The notes below the pieces were generated by a model. The model was not told the origin of the DNA. It did not search any database and worked only from the letters and a program-made list of their open reading frames with translations. This document shows positions 28,612-38,900 of a DNA stretch of 64,000 nucleotides, piece after piece. Position 1 is the first letter of the stretch, and every line of letters begins with the position of its first letter. The stretch comes from Staphylococcus epidermidis (GTDB taxonomy: Bacteria; Bacillota; Bacilli; Staphylococcales; Staphylococcaceae): assembly GCF_006742205.1 (NCBI RefSeq), contig NZ_AP019721.1:1550001-1614000 (forward strand), written 5' to 3'. Made by a program: the position numbers and the translations under genes.

Positions 28612-29583
28612 TTATATATTATATGATATATCATCATCGAAATCAATAGATAATAAATGTTTAGCCTGCGCTTTATCTTCATTCATTTGTTTAACTAATG
28701 GATCGATACCATCAAATTTAACTTCTGGTCTTAAAAAGTGATGCCAATACACAGTCACACGTTCACCGTAAATATTTTCATTAAAATCAAATATATTCAC
28801 TTCAATAACTAACTCAGCCCTAGTTGGATCGTGGAATGTTGGTTTAACTCCAACGTTAGCTACACCACGATGTAATTTACTCTCTGGACCAATTTCCATA
28901 CTCACTGCGTAAACACCTTTTTTTGGTAGTACATAATCATCACTGGGTTGCACATTAGCTGTTGGAAAACCAATTGTTCTTCCACGTTTTTCACCTTGTA
29001 CTACAGTTCCTTTAATCCTATATATATACCCTAATTCGTCATTTGCTTTCTGTAAATGACCATCTGTAAGCGCTTGGCGTATTGCAGTTGTAGAAATTTT
29101 TTCAGAATCCATCTCTTGTTTTCCTACAATAGTCGTATTAAAAGCTTTTGATTCCTGAAGTACCGTCATATTTCCTTTTCCAAATTTACCAAAGGTGAAA
29201 TCAAACCCTGCAATCACTTCTTTAACATGATTATTAATAATATAATTTTTTATGAAATCGTCAGATGTCACATTAGCAAATCTTGATGAAAAATTGATAA
29301 CGATACAATAGTCTATACCGTGTTCTGCTATCATTTCTAACTTATCTGAAAGTGGTGTAAGATAGGTTGTACGTTTACGCTCAGGGTTTAATACGACTGA
29401 GGGGTGTGGATCAAACGTCATAACAGCCTTTTTAAGTTGATGCTCTTTTGCTTTTTCATCAAGCACTTGAAACACCTTGTCGTGACCTCTATGCATACCA
29501 TCGAAGAAACCAAAAGCCATAGCAACATTTTCAGTTATGAATTGATTACTTTGTATGGGATGTGTAACTTCTATCACTTTCAT
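28612..29583 (-). CDS. ribF: bifunctional riboflavin kinase/FAD synthetase
   Basis: RibF phosphorylates riboflavin to FMN and adenylates FMN to FAD. The 323 residues contain the N-terminal nucleotidyltransferase motif FFDGMHRGH (about 27-35) and the flavokinase motif GFPTANV in the C-terminal half (about 200-206). It lies 15 bases after truB in the translation operon, a conserved Firmicute order. No FMN riboswitch is present upstream. Confidence 0.96.
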   Translation of the reverse strand: MKVIEVTHPIQSNQFITENVAMAFGFFDGMHRGHDKVFQVLDEKAKEHQLKKAVMTFDPHPSVVLNPERKRTTYLTPLSDKLEMIAEHGIDYCIVINFSSRFANVTSDDFIKNYIINNHVKEVIAGFDFTFGKFGKGNMTVLQESKAFNTTIVGKQEMDSEKISTTAIRQALTDGHLQKANDELGYIYRIKGTVVQGEKRGRTIGFPTANVQPSDDYVLPKKGVYAVSMEIGPESKLHRGVANVGVKPTFHDPTRAELVIEVNIFDFNENIYGERVTVYWHHFLRPEVKFDGIDPLVKQMNEDKAQAKHLLSIDFDDDISYNI

Positions 29584-29598
29584 AATATTATTTCTCCT

Positions 29599-30516
29599 TT
29601 AATTAAAAACTTTTTTAGGTTTTATTTCATAAGGTTTATCTGGATGAACTATATATATTGCTAAAACTTTTTGAGTGCTACTATCGACAAATATAAAAGG
29701 TTCTTTAACATTTTGACTTAACACTTTTTTATGAAATTTTTGACCGTTACAGATTTTCTTTTTAAAATTTGAATCTTTCACTTGGAATGATTTCAGACCT
29801 TTTAAGCCATATTCTATAGGAAACAATTCATTATGTAATGAATCATGCTCATGTAATTCTTTAATTTGATCAATCGTTAAACTACTTTCTAATTGAAAAC
29901 CGCCAGAAGCAATTCTAGTTAGACGTGACATATGAGCTGGAAAACCAAGTTTAAGTCCAATATCTGTAGCTAAAGTTCTAATATAAGTTCCTTTACCACA
30001 TGTTACTTCAACTTCAAAATGACATGTCTGCTCCTGGAAAGTAACTTCAGATATTCTATGTATATCTTTAATAAAAACTTGTCGTTTAGGGCGTTCGACA
30101 GTTTCATTATTTCTCGCATATTCATATAATTTTCTTCCATTTACTTTAACAGAAGAATACATAGGCGGAATTTGTTGAATATGCCCCTCAAATTGCTGCA
30201 ACACTTGGTCAATCGTATCTTCATTAATATCATTCTTATCAACAGCCCTAGTTTCTAAAATATCTCCAGTTTGGTCTTCAGTAGTCGTACTCTTTCCTAG
30301 CGTTATCATAGCGTGATAAGTTTTTCCCATTTCCATGATATAATCACTGACTTTTGTCGCATCGCCTAAACAAATTGGTAACACACCATTAACTTCAGGA
30401 TCTAATGTTCCTGTATGACCAATTTTTTTCATTTTTAAAATTTTACGTAATTTAAAAACGACGTCGTGACTTGTTAAACCTCGTTTCTTAAATACCGGTA
30501 GTATGCCATTATACAT
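29599..30516 (-). CDS. truB: tRNA pseudouridine(55) synthase
   Basis: TruB makes pseudouridine 55 in the T-loop of almost all tRNAs. The 305 residues include the catalytic [15 protein letters not shown] with Asp39, the [16 protein letters not shown] segment, [15 protein letters not shown], and a C-terminal PUA-like region. Transcribed with rbfA upstream (137 bases) and ribF downstream. Confidence 0.97.
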   Translation of the reverse strand: MYNGILPVFKKRGLTSHDVVFKLRKILKMKKIGHTGTLDPEVNGVLPICLGDATKVSDYIMEMGKTYHAMITLGKSTTTEDQTGDILETRAVDKNDINEDTIDQVLQQFEGHIQQIPPMYSSVKVNGRKLYEYARNNETVERPKRQVFIKDIHRISEVTFQEQTCHFEVEVTCGKGTYIRTLATDIGLKLGFPAHMSRLTRIASGGFQLESSLTIDQIKELHEHDSLHNELFPIEYGLKGLKSFQVKDSNFKKKICNGQKFHKKVLSQNVKEPFIFVDSSTQKVLAIYIVHPDKPYEIKPKKVFN

Positions 30517-30653
30517 GTTGTCACACCTTTAACTTTTAATAACGTGTATTATTATAACACGATATTTTAATTCTTTAATTAGCGTTTTACATAAAAATAG
30601 TAGGCAATATCAAAAATATGCTTTATGAATGATTGTGCCTACTATAAAATATA

Positions 30654-31004
30654 TTATTTATCATTTTTGTGTAACTCTTGAATCATGCGTTCTATCTTAT
30701 TACCGTATTCGATAGATTCATCATATTCGAATGTTAACTCAGGTATAATTCTTAGGCGCATTCGAGAACCAAGTTCAGATTTTATAAACCCAGTTGCTTT
30801 ATGCAAAGCTTTAAACGTATTATCAACTTCTTTATCATTCCCTAACACTGTTAAATATACCTTTGCTTGTGAAAGGTCATTGGTTAGTTCAACATCAGTA
30901 ATTGTTAAAAAACCAACTCTAGGGTCTTTAACTTTATTATTAACAATGTCCATGATTTCCTGTTTCATTTGTTCTCCTACACGTTCTGCTCTTATATTAT
31001 TCAT
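30654..31004 (-). CDS. rbfA: ribosome-binding factor A
   Basis: RbfA binds the 30S subunit during late maturation of 16S rRNA. The protein is a small KH-like fold ([48 protein letters not shown]). The frame opens at 31037, but two ATGs at 31007 and 31004 follow GAGGTGAG; the second gives better spacing and the usual 116 residues. An own promoter (31083-31111) lies upstream and a hairpin separates it from infB, so it is not simply the tail of the nusA-infB unit. Confidence 0.94.
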
Positions 31005-31082
31005 CATCTCACCTCTCTTTATTTTTACTTTACTCACAAATAAATGTGAAATATCAGATTTAATGATTAACTATTGATGTTC

Positions 31083-31111
31083 ATTTTATTAAATTATCAA
31101 CAACGAATCAA
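31083..31111 (-). promoter_or_regulatory. candidate rbfA promoter
   Basis: TTGATT (31111-31106) and TAAAAT (31088-31083) are 17 bases apart on the minus strand, about 80 bases before the rbfA start. Confidence 0.6.
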
Positions 31112-31231
31112 TAAAATAATACTAAATGAGAGACCATAACTAAAGTATTGATAGCATAACATTAAGCTTTTCCAAATCAAAAATTTATATCTTCAATTTG
31201 ATTGTTGGTTAAGCAAAGTATGTCATACTCT

Positions 31232-31267
31232 ACTTTAAGATATTAGGTTTATGAAATATCTTAAAGT
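31232..31267 (-). repeat. perfect 13-pair hairpin after infB
   Basis: ACTTTAAGATATT (31232-31244) and AATATCTTAAAGT (31255-31267) are perfect inverted copies around a 10-base loop, 40 bases after the infB stop. There is no T-run on either strand, so it is a poor intrinsic terminator. It may be an RNA-stabilising or processing element, or a weak terminator. Confidence 0.7.
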
Positions 31268-31306
31268 ACTTAACTTAGCATATAGCCTCTCAATAAGTTT
31301 CAAAAA

Positions 31307-33469
31307 TTATCTTTGAATTTCTACCATTTCAAACGCTTCAATAATGTCTCCTTCTTTGAGATCATTATATTTTTCAATTGTAATACCACATTCATAGCCT
31401 TGAGCTACTTCTTTAGCATCATCTTTGAAACGTTTTAATGTGTCAAGTTCACCTTCAAATAACACGATACCATCTCTAATTACGCGTACACCAGCGTTAC
31501 GAGTGATTTTACCTTCAGTCACATAACTACCAGCAATTGTACCAACTTTAGAAACTTTAAATGTTTGACGCACTTCAGCTTGTCCAATGACTTGCTCTTC
31601 AAATTCTGGGTCAAGTAAACCTTTCATAGCTGATTCTATCTCTTCAATAACATTATAGATAACTCTGTGTAATCGCATATCTACATTTTCAGCTTCAGCC
31701 GCACGTTTCGCACCTGCATCTGGGCGTACATTAAAACCAATAATAATACCATTTGATGCATTTGCTAATGTAACATCTGATTCATTGATAGCACCAACAG
31801 CTGTATGAATAATTCGTACATTCACACCTTCAACATCTATTTTCATTAGAGATGCGGCCAATGCTTCAACTGAACCTTGTACATCACCTTTAATGATGAC
31901 ATTTAAATCTTTCATTTCACCTTGTTTCATTTGCTCAAATAAATTGTCTAATGAAACATTTTTACTTTCTTGACGTTGCTGTATGACACTTGCCTCATGA
32001 CGTGCTTCACCAATTCGACGTGCTTGTTTTTCATCACCAAATACAACAAAACGATCACCTGCAAGTGGAACATCGTTAATACCAGTAATTTCTACAGGTG
32101 TTGAAGGACCGGCAGATTTAATTCTTTTTCCTAAATCATTAACCATTGCACGTATACGTCCATAAGTATTACCTACAACAATTGCATCTCCAACGTTTAA
32201 AGTACCATTTTGAACAAGTAAAGATGCAGCTGGACCTCGTGATTTATCTAATTCAGCCTCAATCACAGTACCTACAGCTTGTTTATTAGGATTAGCTTTA
32301 AGTTCTTGTACCTCCGCTACTAAACCGATCATTTCTAATAAATCATCAATACCGTCTCCACTCAATGCAGATAGTGGTACAAAGATTGTGTCACCGCCCC
32401 AGTCTTCTGGAATTAATCCATACTCAGTGAGTTCTTGCATAACACGATCAGGGTTAGCAGTTGGTTTATCAATTTTGTTTACTGCAACAATCGTAGGTAC
32501 TTCTGCTTCTTTAGCGTGATTTATAGCTTCAATTGTTTGAGGCATCACACCATCATCAGCGGCCACGACTAAAATTGTAATATCAGTAACTTGAGCACCA
32601 CGTGCACGCATAGTCGTAAATGCAGCATGTCCAGGAGTATCTAAGAACGTAATTTTTTTACCTGAATTTTCAATTTGATAAGCACCAATATGTTGAGTGA
32701 TTCCGCCAGCTTCTCCTTCTGTAACTTTAGTGTTACGAATAGAATCTAATAAAGTCGTTTTACCATGGTCTACGTGGCCCATGATTGTAACAACTGCTGG
32801 ACGTTCAATTGCATCAGAATCATCAGTCTCATCATCAAAATAAATTGATAAATCTTCTTCATCAACGACTACTTCTTTCTCTATTTCAACGCCATAGTCA
32901 TCTGCAATTAATTCTAATGTTTCTTCATCCAATGATTGATTGATATTAGCCATAATACCTAGTAAGAACAATTTTTTAATAATACCAGCTGATTCTACAT
33001 TTAGCTTTTCAGCTAACTCACCGACAGTTATGCCTTCTTGATAAGTGATTTTAGAGGGCATTTCTTTTGTTTCTGCTACCTCATTTTGAGGTTTATTATT
33101 TTTATTATTCTTTTTATTTTTATTGTTTTTTTGATTCTTATTAGTTTTATTGTTTTTATTTTGCTGTTTTCCTTTGTTGTTTTGTTCTTTTTTCTTCGTT
33201 GGTTTACTATTATTCTTACTTTGTTGTTTTTCTTTATCGTTAGAATTTTGTTTATTATTAGATTTTTGGTGATTATTTTGAGTATTTTGTTTATTAGTGT
33301 CTTTCGCTTGAGAGGCTTTAAATTTTTTATCTAATGCTTTGATTTGTTCTTCTTCTAAAGCTTGCATATGATTTGACACTTCAACATTCATACTTTTTAA
33401 CTCATCTATAATCTCTTTACTCTTTAGATTTAATTCTTTCGCATATTCGTAAATTCTTTTTTTACTCAT
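31307..33469 (-). CDS. infB: translation initiation factor IF-2
   Basis: IF-2 is the GTPase that brings initiator tRNA to the 30S subunit and promotes subunit joining. I chose ATG at 33469 ([11 protein letters not shown]), seven bases after AAGGAGTG, giving 720 residues; the frame opens 24 bases earlier. Domains: an N-terminal IF2N region (1-50), a very low-complexity linker of Lys, Asn and Gln (about 58-130), a second IF2N region, the G domain with GHVDHGKT at 231-238 and NKID, then domains II, III and the tRNA-binding C-terminus. The linker is longer than in S. aureus as I recall it (705 residues in all). Confidence 0.97.
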   Translation of the reverse strand: MSKKRIYEYAKELNLKSKEIIDELKSMNVEVSNHMQALEEEQIKALDKKFKASQAKDTNKQNTQNNHQKSNNKQNSNDKEKQQSKNNSKPTKKKEQNNKGKQQNKNNKTNKNQKNNKNKKNNKNNKPQNEVAETKEMPSKITYQEGITVGELAEKLNVESAGIIKKLFLLGIMANINQSLDEETLELIADDYGVEIEKEVVVDEEDLSIYFDDETDDSDAIERPAVVTIMGHVDHGKTTLLDSIRNTKVTEGEAGGITQHIGAYQIENSGKKITFLDTPGHAAFTTMRARGAQVTDITILVVAADDGVMPQTIEAINHAKEAEVPTIVAVNKIDKPTANPDRVMQELTEYGLIPEDWGGDTIFVPLSALSGDGIDDLLEMIGLVAEVQELKANPNKQAVGTVIEAELDKSRGPAASLLVQNGTLNVGDAIVVGNTYGRIRAMVNDLGKRIKSAGPSTPVEITGINDVPLAGDRFVVFGDEKQARRIGEARHEASVIQQRQESKNVSLDNLFEQMKQGEMKDLNVIIKGDVQGSVEALAASLMKIDVEGVNVRIIHTAVGAINESDVTLANASNGIIIGFNVRPDAGAKRAAEAENVDMRLHRVIYNVIEEIESAMKGLLDPEFEEQVIGQAEVRQTFKVSKVGTIAGSYVTEGKITRNAGVRVIRDGIVLFEGELDTLKRFKDDAKEVAQGYECGITIEKYNDLKEGDIIEAFEMVEIQR

Positions 33470-33473
33470 ATAA

Positions 33474-33791
33474 TCACTCCTTACCATATTCATCTATCAT
33501 TGATAACAATTTTTTTGCAAAACCATTATCTGTTATACCAATATTAACTCTATCGCTTTTACCTATTGCTAACCCTAATTCATTTCTAGTACCAAACACT
33601 TTTAATGGCACTTGGTAACTATTACATTTATTATTCATTTGTTTTAGAGTGTTACTAGATGCATCGCTAGCTAATATGACAAGTTTTATTTGATTCTTTT
33701 TAAGCTCATTTAAGATGACCGATTCGCCACTTTTGATTTTACCAGCTCTCATAGCTAAACCAAGCAAATTAAAAATTTTCATTTTAGTCAT
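33474..33791 (-). CDS. ylxQ: L7Ae-type RNA-binding protein YlxQ
   Basis: A 105-residue protein of the L7Ae/L30e/S12e family, expected to bind kink-turn RNA. Family features are [13 protein letters not shown] near residues 11-23 and [11 protein letters not shown] in the middle. Its start overlaps the ylxR stop by one base (TAATG), and it ends four bases before the infB start, a tightly packed nusA-ylxR-ylxQ-infB block as in Bacillus. The physiological RNA is not settled. Confidence 0.92.
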   Translation of the reverse strand: MTKMKIFNLLGLAMRAGKIKSGESVILNELKKNQIKLVILASDASSNTLKQMNNKCNSYQVPLKVFGTRNELGLAIGKSDRVNIGITDNGFAKKLLSMIDEYGKE

Positions 33792-34075
33792 TATTTTGGG
33801 ATCTCTTCTCTATAAATCAGTCTTATTATTTCTTTATAAACAGGATCAAGTGTATCTTTAGTAGCGTTAAAATATTTTTCTAAAACTTCTCTTTGTTGAG
33901 CCTTTTCAACTAAAGCTACATCTTTAGACACATATGCACCGCGCCCTTGTTTTTTTCCTGTCGCATCTGCAAAGATTTCGCCTTCTTTGTTAATAACCAC
34001 TCGAATCATATCTTTTTTTGGACGCATTTCATTAGATATAATACATTTTCTCATTGGAATTTTTTTCTTTCTCAT
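33791..34075 (-). CDS. rnpM: YlxR family protein RnpM
   Basis: A 94-residue basic protein of the YlxR (DUF448) family with the typical PMRKCI and GRGAYVSKD motifs. The Bacillus protein was reported to bind RNase P RNA and modulate RNase P (RnpM). It lies 17 bases after nusA and overlaps ylxQ by one base, implying coupled translation. The role here rests on the family. Confidence 0.92.
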   Translation of the reverse strand: MRKKKIPMRKCIISNEMRPKKDMIRVVINKEGEIFADATGKKQGRGAYVSKDVALVEKAQQREVLEKYFNATKDTLDPVYKEIIRLIYREEIPK

Positions 34076-34092
34076 TAATTTATCACTCCAAC

Positions 34093-35316
34093 CTATGATT
34101 CTGTGTCATTATCTTCTTCTGTTTTATCTTTTTTATCTTCATCATTTTCAGCAGCTAATTCTGTACTAGTTAAGTTTGTCTCTTCCAAGTTAACATTATC
34201 AAACTCAACATCTTCGTCACCGGAATTAACAATTTCATCTGCAACTTCTTCTGATTCAATAACAGGATAAATTCCAGCTTCTCGGGCATCAGATTCTGAT
34301 TTAATATCTATCTTCCAACTTGTTAATTTAGCAGCTAAACGTGCGTTTTGCCCTCTTTTACCTATAGCTAAGGATAATTGGTAATCAGGAACTACAACTA
34401 CAGTTGATTGATTCTCTTCATCAACAATTACTTCTAAAACTTGTGATGGACTTAAAGCATTACGAACAAATACTTTCGGATCTTCATCCCATTGGACGAT
34501 ATCGATTTTTTCGCCACCAAGTTCTTCAACAACCGCTTCTACTCGTGCTCCTTTAGAACCTACACATGCGCCAACAGCATCTATATCAGGATTATCAGAA
34601 TACACGCTAATTTTAGAACGATCTCCAGCTTCACGCGCTACTGATTTAACAATAACAGTACCATCATAAATTTCTGGAACTTCTTGTTCGAATAAGCGTT
34701 TTAGTAATCCAGGATGACTTCTTGATACGTAAATTTGTGGACCTTTTGTAGTCTGTTCAACTTTATTTACGTACACCTTGATACGTTCATTAGGAATATA
34801 TTTCTCATTAGGACTTCTTTCAGCTTCTGACAGCACAGCTTCAATTCTTCCTAAATTCACATATACATAGCGATGGTCTACACGGTCAATCACACCTGTT
34901 AGAATATCTTCTTCTTTATCGATAAATTCATCATATAAAATTTCTCTTTCTGCGTCTCTAAGTCGTTGCATCACAGCTTGCTTAGCTGCTTGAGCTCCTA
35001 CACGTCCGAAGTCTTTCGGTGTTACATCTTGTTCATAAATATCTCCTACTTCATAGGCAGGATTTTTGACTAAAGCAGTACTTAAATCAACTTCATCTCT
35101 GTCATCAAACACTTCTTCTACGACTTCTTTACGTGCAATCACTCTAAATGAACCTTCGTCCATATTTAATTCTACTCTTACATTTCTGGCACTATCATAG
35201 TTTTTCTTGTACGCAGTAATTAAAGCTGCTTCAATTGCATCAATTAAAACTTCTCTAGGAATTTTCTTTTCCTTTTCTAAATATTCAGTAGCTAATAATA
35301 ATTCATTACTTGACAC
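34093..35316 (-). CDS. nusA: transcription termination/antitermination factor NusA
   Basis: NusA binds RNA polymerase and nascent RNA and tunes pausing, termination and antitermination. The 407 residues comprise an N-terminal polymerase-binding domain (1-about 125), an S1 domain (about 135-200, [17 protein letters not shown]), two KH domains ([15 protein letters not shown] and [16 protein letters not shown]) and an acidic C-terminal tail of about 45 residues. The start is GTG at 35316, eight bases after GAGGAGG. Second gene of the rimP-nusA-infB unit. Confidence 0.97.
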   Translation of the reverse strand: MSSNELLLATEYLEKEKKIPREVLIDAIEAALITAYKKNYDSARNVRVELNMDEGSFRVIARKEVVEEVFDDRDEVDLSTALVKNPAYEVGDIYEQDVTPKDFGRVGAQAAKQAVMQRLRDAEREILYDEFIDKEEDILTGVIDRVDHRYVYVNLGRIEAVLSEAERSPNEKYIPNERIKVYVNKVEQTTKGPQIYVSRSHPGLLKRLFEQEVPEIYDGTVIVKSVAREAGDRSKISVYSDNPDIDAVGACVGSKGARVEAVVEELGGEKIDIVQWDEDPKVFVRNALSPSQVLEVIVDEENQSTVVVVPDYQLSLAIGKRGQNARLAAKLTSWKIDIKSESDAREAGIYPVIESEEVADEIVNSGDEDVEFDNVNLEETNLTSTELAAENDEDKKDKTEEDNDTES

Positions 35317-35336
35317 GTTTTTTCCTCCTCATCACG

Positions 35337-35804
35337 TTAAATCATTACAGCGTGACGTGCTTTTGCTATTTTATTTCTTGGAATTTCAATTTCTTTTGTT
35401 TTTGCCTTTTCTTTAACTTCCATATTAATTGATTCATCATTTACAGATTTTAAAACACCTAACCATTCTTTATCTCCTTCAATTGGTGCATAAAGAGATA
35501 CAAAAATGGGTTGATTGATAGCATTATAAAAATCTTTTTCTTTTTTTATTGGTCTTTCTGCCCCTGGCGATGCAACATCAAGATAATACATTTCAGGTAT
35601 TGGATCATTTTCATCCATAACTTCACTAATTTTTTCTGAAGCTATAGTACAATCATTAAGATCTACGCCACCTTCTTTATCAATGGAAATCCTTAAAAAA
35701 TGGTCTTTACCTTCTTTAACATACTCAATGTCTACTAATTCAAAGTTCAAATCATTTAAAACTGGTTGAATCAATGCTTCAACTTGCTCAGTAATTTTAC
35801 TCAT
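35337..35804 (-). CDS. rimP: ribosome maturation factor RimP
   Basis: RimP helps assemble the 30S subunit. I chose ATG at 35804 (MSKITEQVEALIQP) six bases after AGGAGG, giving 155 residues; the open frame starts at 35825. Family motifs LDVASPGAERPIKKEKDF and the C-terminal Sm-like barrel are visible. It is the first gene of the nusA operon, just downstream of a hairpin that ends polC. Confidence 0.95.
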   Translation of the reverse strand: MSKITEQVEALIQPVLNDLNFELVDIEYVKEGKDHFLRISIDKEGGVDLNDCTIASEKISEVMDENDPIPEMYYLDVASPGAERPIKKEKDFYNAINQPIFVSLYAPIEGDKEWLGVLKSVNDESINMEVKEKAKTKEIEIPRNKIAKARHAVMI

Positions 35805-35832
35805 ACAGGCCTCCTTTTTTGGCAAATAGAAA

Positions 35833-35854
35833 AGAGCGGGTTTATGCCCACTCT
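35833..35854 (-). terminator. intrinsic terminator between polC and rimP
   Basis: AGAGCGGG and CCCACTCT (35833-35840 and 35847-35854) form an eight-pair stem with one wobble and a six-base loop; the minus strand continues TTTTC. Being only about 30 bases before rimP, it could also act on read-through from polC into the nusA operon. Confidence 0.85.
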
Positions 35855-35982
35855 TCTGCCTGAGTTAATCATTTTTTACGCATATTTAGTATATCACAAG
35901 TCTAATAAGTAAACAAACTGATATAGGGTTACTAATAAAGATGATTGAACATATATGATATCAATTTAGTAATTAGAAATGC

Positions 35983-38900
35983 TTACATATCAAATATCGA
36001 CAATTGTGCCTTGTCAGGTAAATCTGGCAATGAGCCTAATTCATCTAAATAGTCAATAACCTTTTGAGATAAGCCGGCTTTTTTATTTAAATCTTCTTTG
36101 GATAAAAATGGTCCCTCTTCTCTCGCTTCAACAATTCTTTGTGCAACGTTTTCTCCAAGTCCTGGCACTGAAATGAATGGAGGAATCAATGTATCCCCTT
36201 CAATGATGAAGTCAAAAGCTTGGCTTTTTTCTAAACTAATCGGTTGCAATCGAAAACCTCGATGCGCCATTTCATTCATTATTTCTAATACAGTTAATAC
36301 ATCTTTCTCTTTTTTCCCTAAATCCATATATCGTGAATACATATCTTTAACTGTATTACGAATACTCGTTTTATCTTTAATCATTGTTATAAGGTCAAAA
36401 TCGGAAGCTCTTATGGTAAAGTATGCTGCATAATAATATAGTGGATGATGTACTTTAAAGTATGCAATTCTTACAGCCATCAGTACATAAGCAGCGGCAT
36501 GAGCTTTAGGGAACATATATTTAATTTTACGACAAGAATCTAAATACCAATCTGGCACGTTATTTTCCTTCATCGCTTCAACCATTTCATCTGTTAAGCC
36601 ACGACCTTTACGTACAAATTCCATCGTTTTAAAAGCCATTGACGGTTCAAGTCCAGCATACATCAGATATACCATGATATCATCACGACAGCCTATCACA
36701 CTAGATAAGTCACATATCCCTTGACGAATTAACTCTTGTGCATTACCTAACCAAACGTCCGTACCATGAGATAAACCTGAAATTTGAACTAATTCTGAGA
36801 ATGTCGTTGGCTTAGTATCTTCAAGCATTTGACGTACAAATCCAGTACCAAATTCTGGTACACCAAATGTACCTGTCTTACATAATATTTCGTCTTCTGT
36901 AACACCTAAACTCTCAGGACCACTAAATATTTGCATTGTTTCTTTATCATCTACTGGTATAGTTTTGGGGTCAATTCCTGATAAGTCTTGTAACATACGA
37001 ATCATCGTTGGGTCATCATGTCCTAATATATCTAATTTTAAGACATTATCGTGTATTGAATGGAAGTCGAAATGGGTTGTCATCCACGCTGCACTTTGGT
37101 CGTCTGCTGGGAATTGAATCGGTGTAAAATCATAAATATCCATGTAATCCGGTACAACAATGATTCCTCCAGGATGTTGACCAGTTGTACGTTTGACCCC
37201 TGTACAACCTTTAACCAACCGATCAATTTCAGCACCACGTTTGTGAATACCTTGATCATTTAAGTAACCTTTTACGAAACCAAAAGCTGTTTTTTCAGCA
37301 ACAGTACCTATTGTTCCAGCACGAAATACTTTATCTTCACCAAACAATACTTTTGTGTAATTATGAGCGTTAGGTTGATATTCACCACTAAAGTTCAAAT
37401 CAATATCTGGAACTTTATCTCCTTTAAATCCAAGGAATGTCTCAAAAGGGATATCTTGTCCTTCTTTAATTAATTCATTACCACAAGTAGGACATTTTTT
37501 ATCTGGTAAATCGAATCCAGATCCAACCGAACCATCATCAAAGAACTCACTTGTCTTACAATGTGAACAAATGTAGTGTGGTGGAAGCGGATTAACTTCT
37601 GTAATTTCAGTCATTGTTGCTACGAAACTAGAACCAACTGAACCACGCGATCCAACTAAATAACCATCATCTAGCGATTTCTTCACCAAACGTTGAGATA
37701 TGAGGTAAATAACAGAAAAGCCATTACCAATAATACTATCTAATTCCTTTTCAAGGCGATCTATAACAATTTGTGGTAAATCTTCACCATATAGTTTTTT
37801 CGCATTAGAATAACTCAACTCACGAATTTCTTCATTAGCCCCATCCATTCTTGGCGTAAATAGTTTATCTTTTATAGGAACCACTTTTTCAATTTTATTA
37901 GCGAGCTCATTTGTATTTGTTACAACGATTTCATATGCTTTTTCTTCACCTAAGAAGTGAAAATCATCTAACATTTCATCAGTGGTTCTAAAGTGAGCTT
38001 CTGGTAATGTTGAACGATTTAATGGATTCCCTGGTTGGGATGCAATTAAAATTTTTCTGGCTATAGCATCATGTTCATATAGATAATGCGCGTTACCAGT
38101 AGCAATCACTGGGATATTAGCGCTTTTACCAGCATCTATTAATCGCTTGTAAATTTGTGTTAACGTTTCATTATCTCGTATTAATTCTCTATCCATTAAA
38201 TCTTGATAAAGCGCAGGCGGTTGAACTTCTATAAAATCATAGAACTTTGCTATTTTTTCTACTTCCGACTGATCCTTCTGCATTACTGCTGTGAATAATT
38301 CACCCTCATCACAAGCTGTACCAATCAAGATCCCTTCTCGATATTCATTTAAAAGAGAACGTGGAATTCTTGGCGTACGGTAATAATACTTAACTAATGA
38401 AGCACTAACTATTTTAAATAAATTTTTAAGACCTTCTTGATTTTGAACAATGAGTGTAACGTGAGATGGACGAGCTCTTTTATATGCATCTTCATTAGTT
38501 AATTTTTTATTAATTTCTAGATGGTTGTTCACACCTAGTTCTTTCATTTGTTGAACCATTTTTATAAAAATATAAGCTGTTGCTTCTGTATCATAAATCG
38601 CTCTATGATGTTGCGTTAATTCGACACCATATTTTTTGGCAAGGAAATTCAAACCATGTTTCCCATATTCGGTATTAATTGTACGTGAAAGCTCAAGTGT
38701 ATCAATTACACCGTTTGTAGAAGGTCCAAAGCCTAACCTTTCATATCCTGTGTCAATAAATCCCATATCAAATGAAGCATTATGAGCTACAAATATAGCA
38801 TCTCCAACCCACTCTTTAAATTCAGTTAACACTTCTTCAATTTCGGGAGCATCAGTTAACATATCATCAGTGATATGTGTAAGATTGATAATGGTTTCAG

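Noticed and set aside
30685..31077. 130-residue plus-strand frame opposite rbfA
   Set aside because: RbfA is certain on the other strand, and the frame has no family match.
33038..33334. 98-residue plus-strand frame, almost all Phe, Ile, Leu and Val
   Set aside because: It is the antisense of the Lys-Asn-Gln tract of IF-2; the apparent membrane protein is a composition effect.
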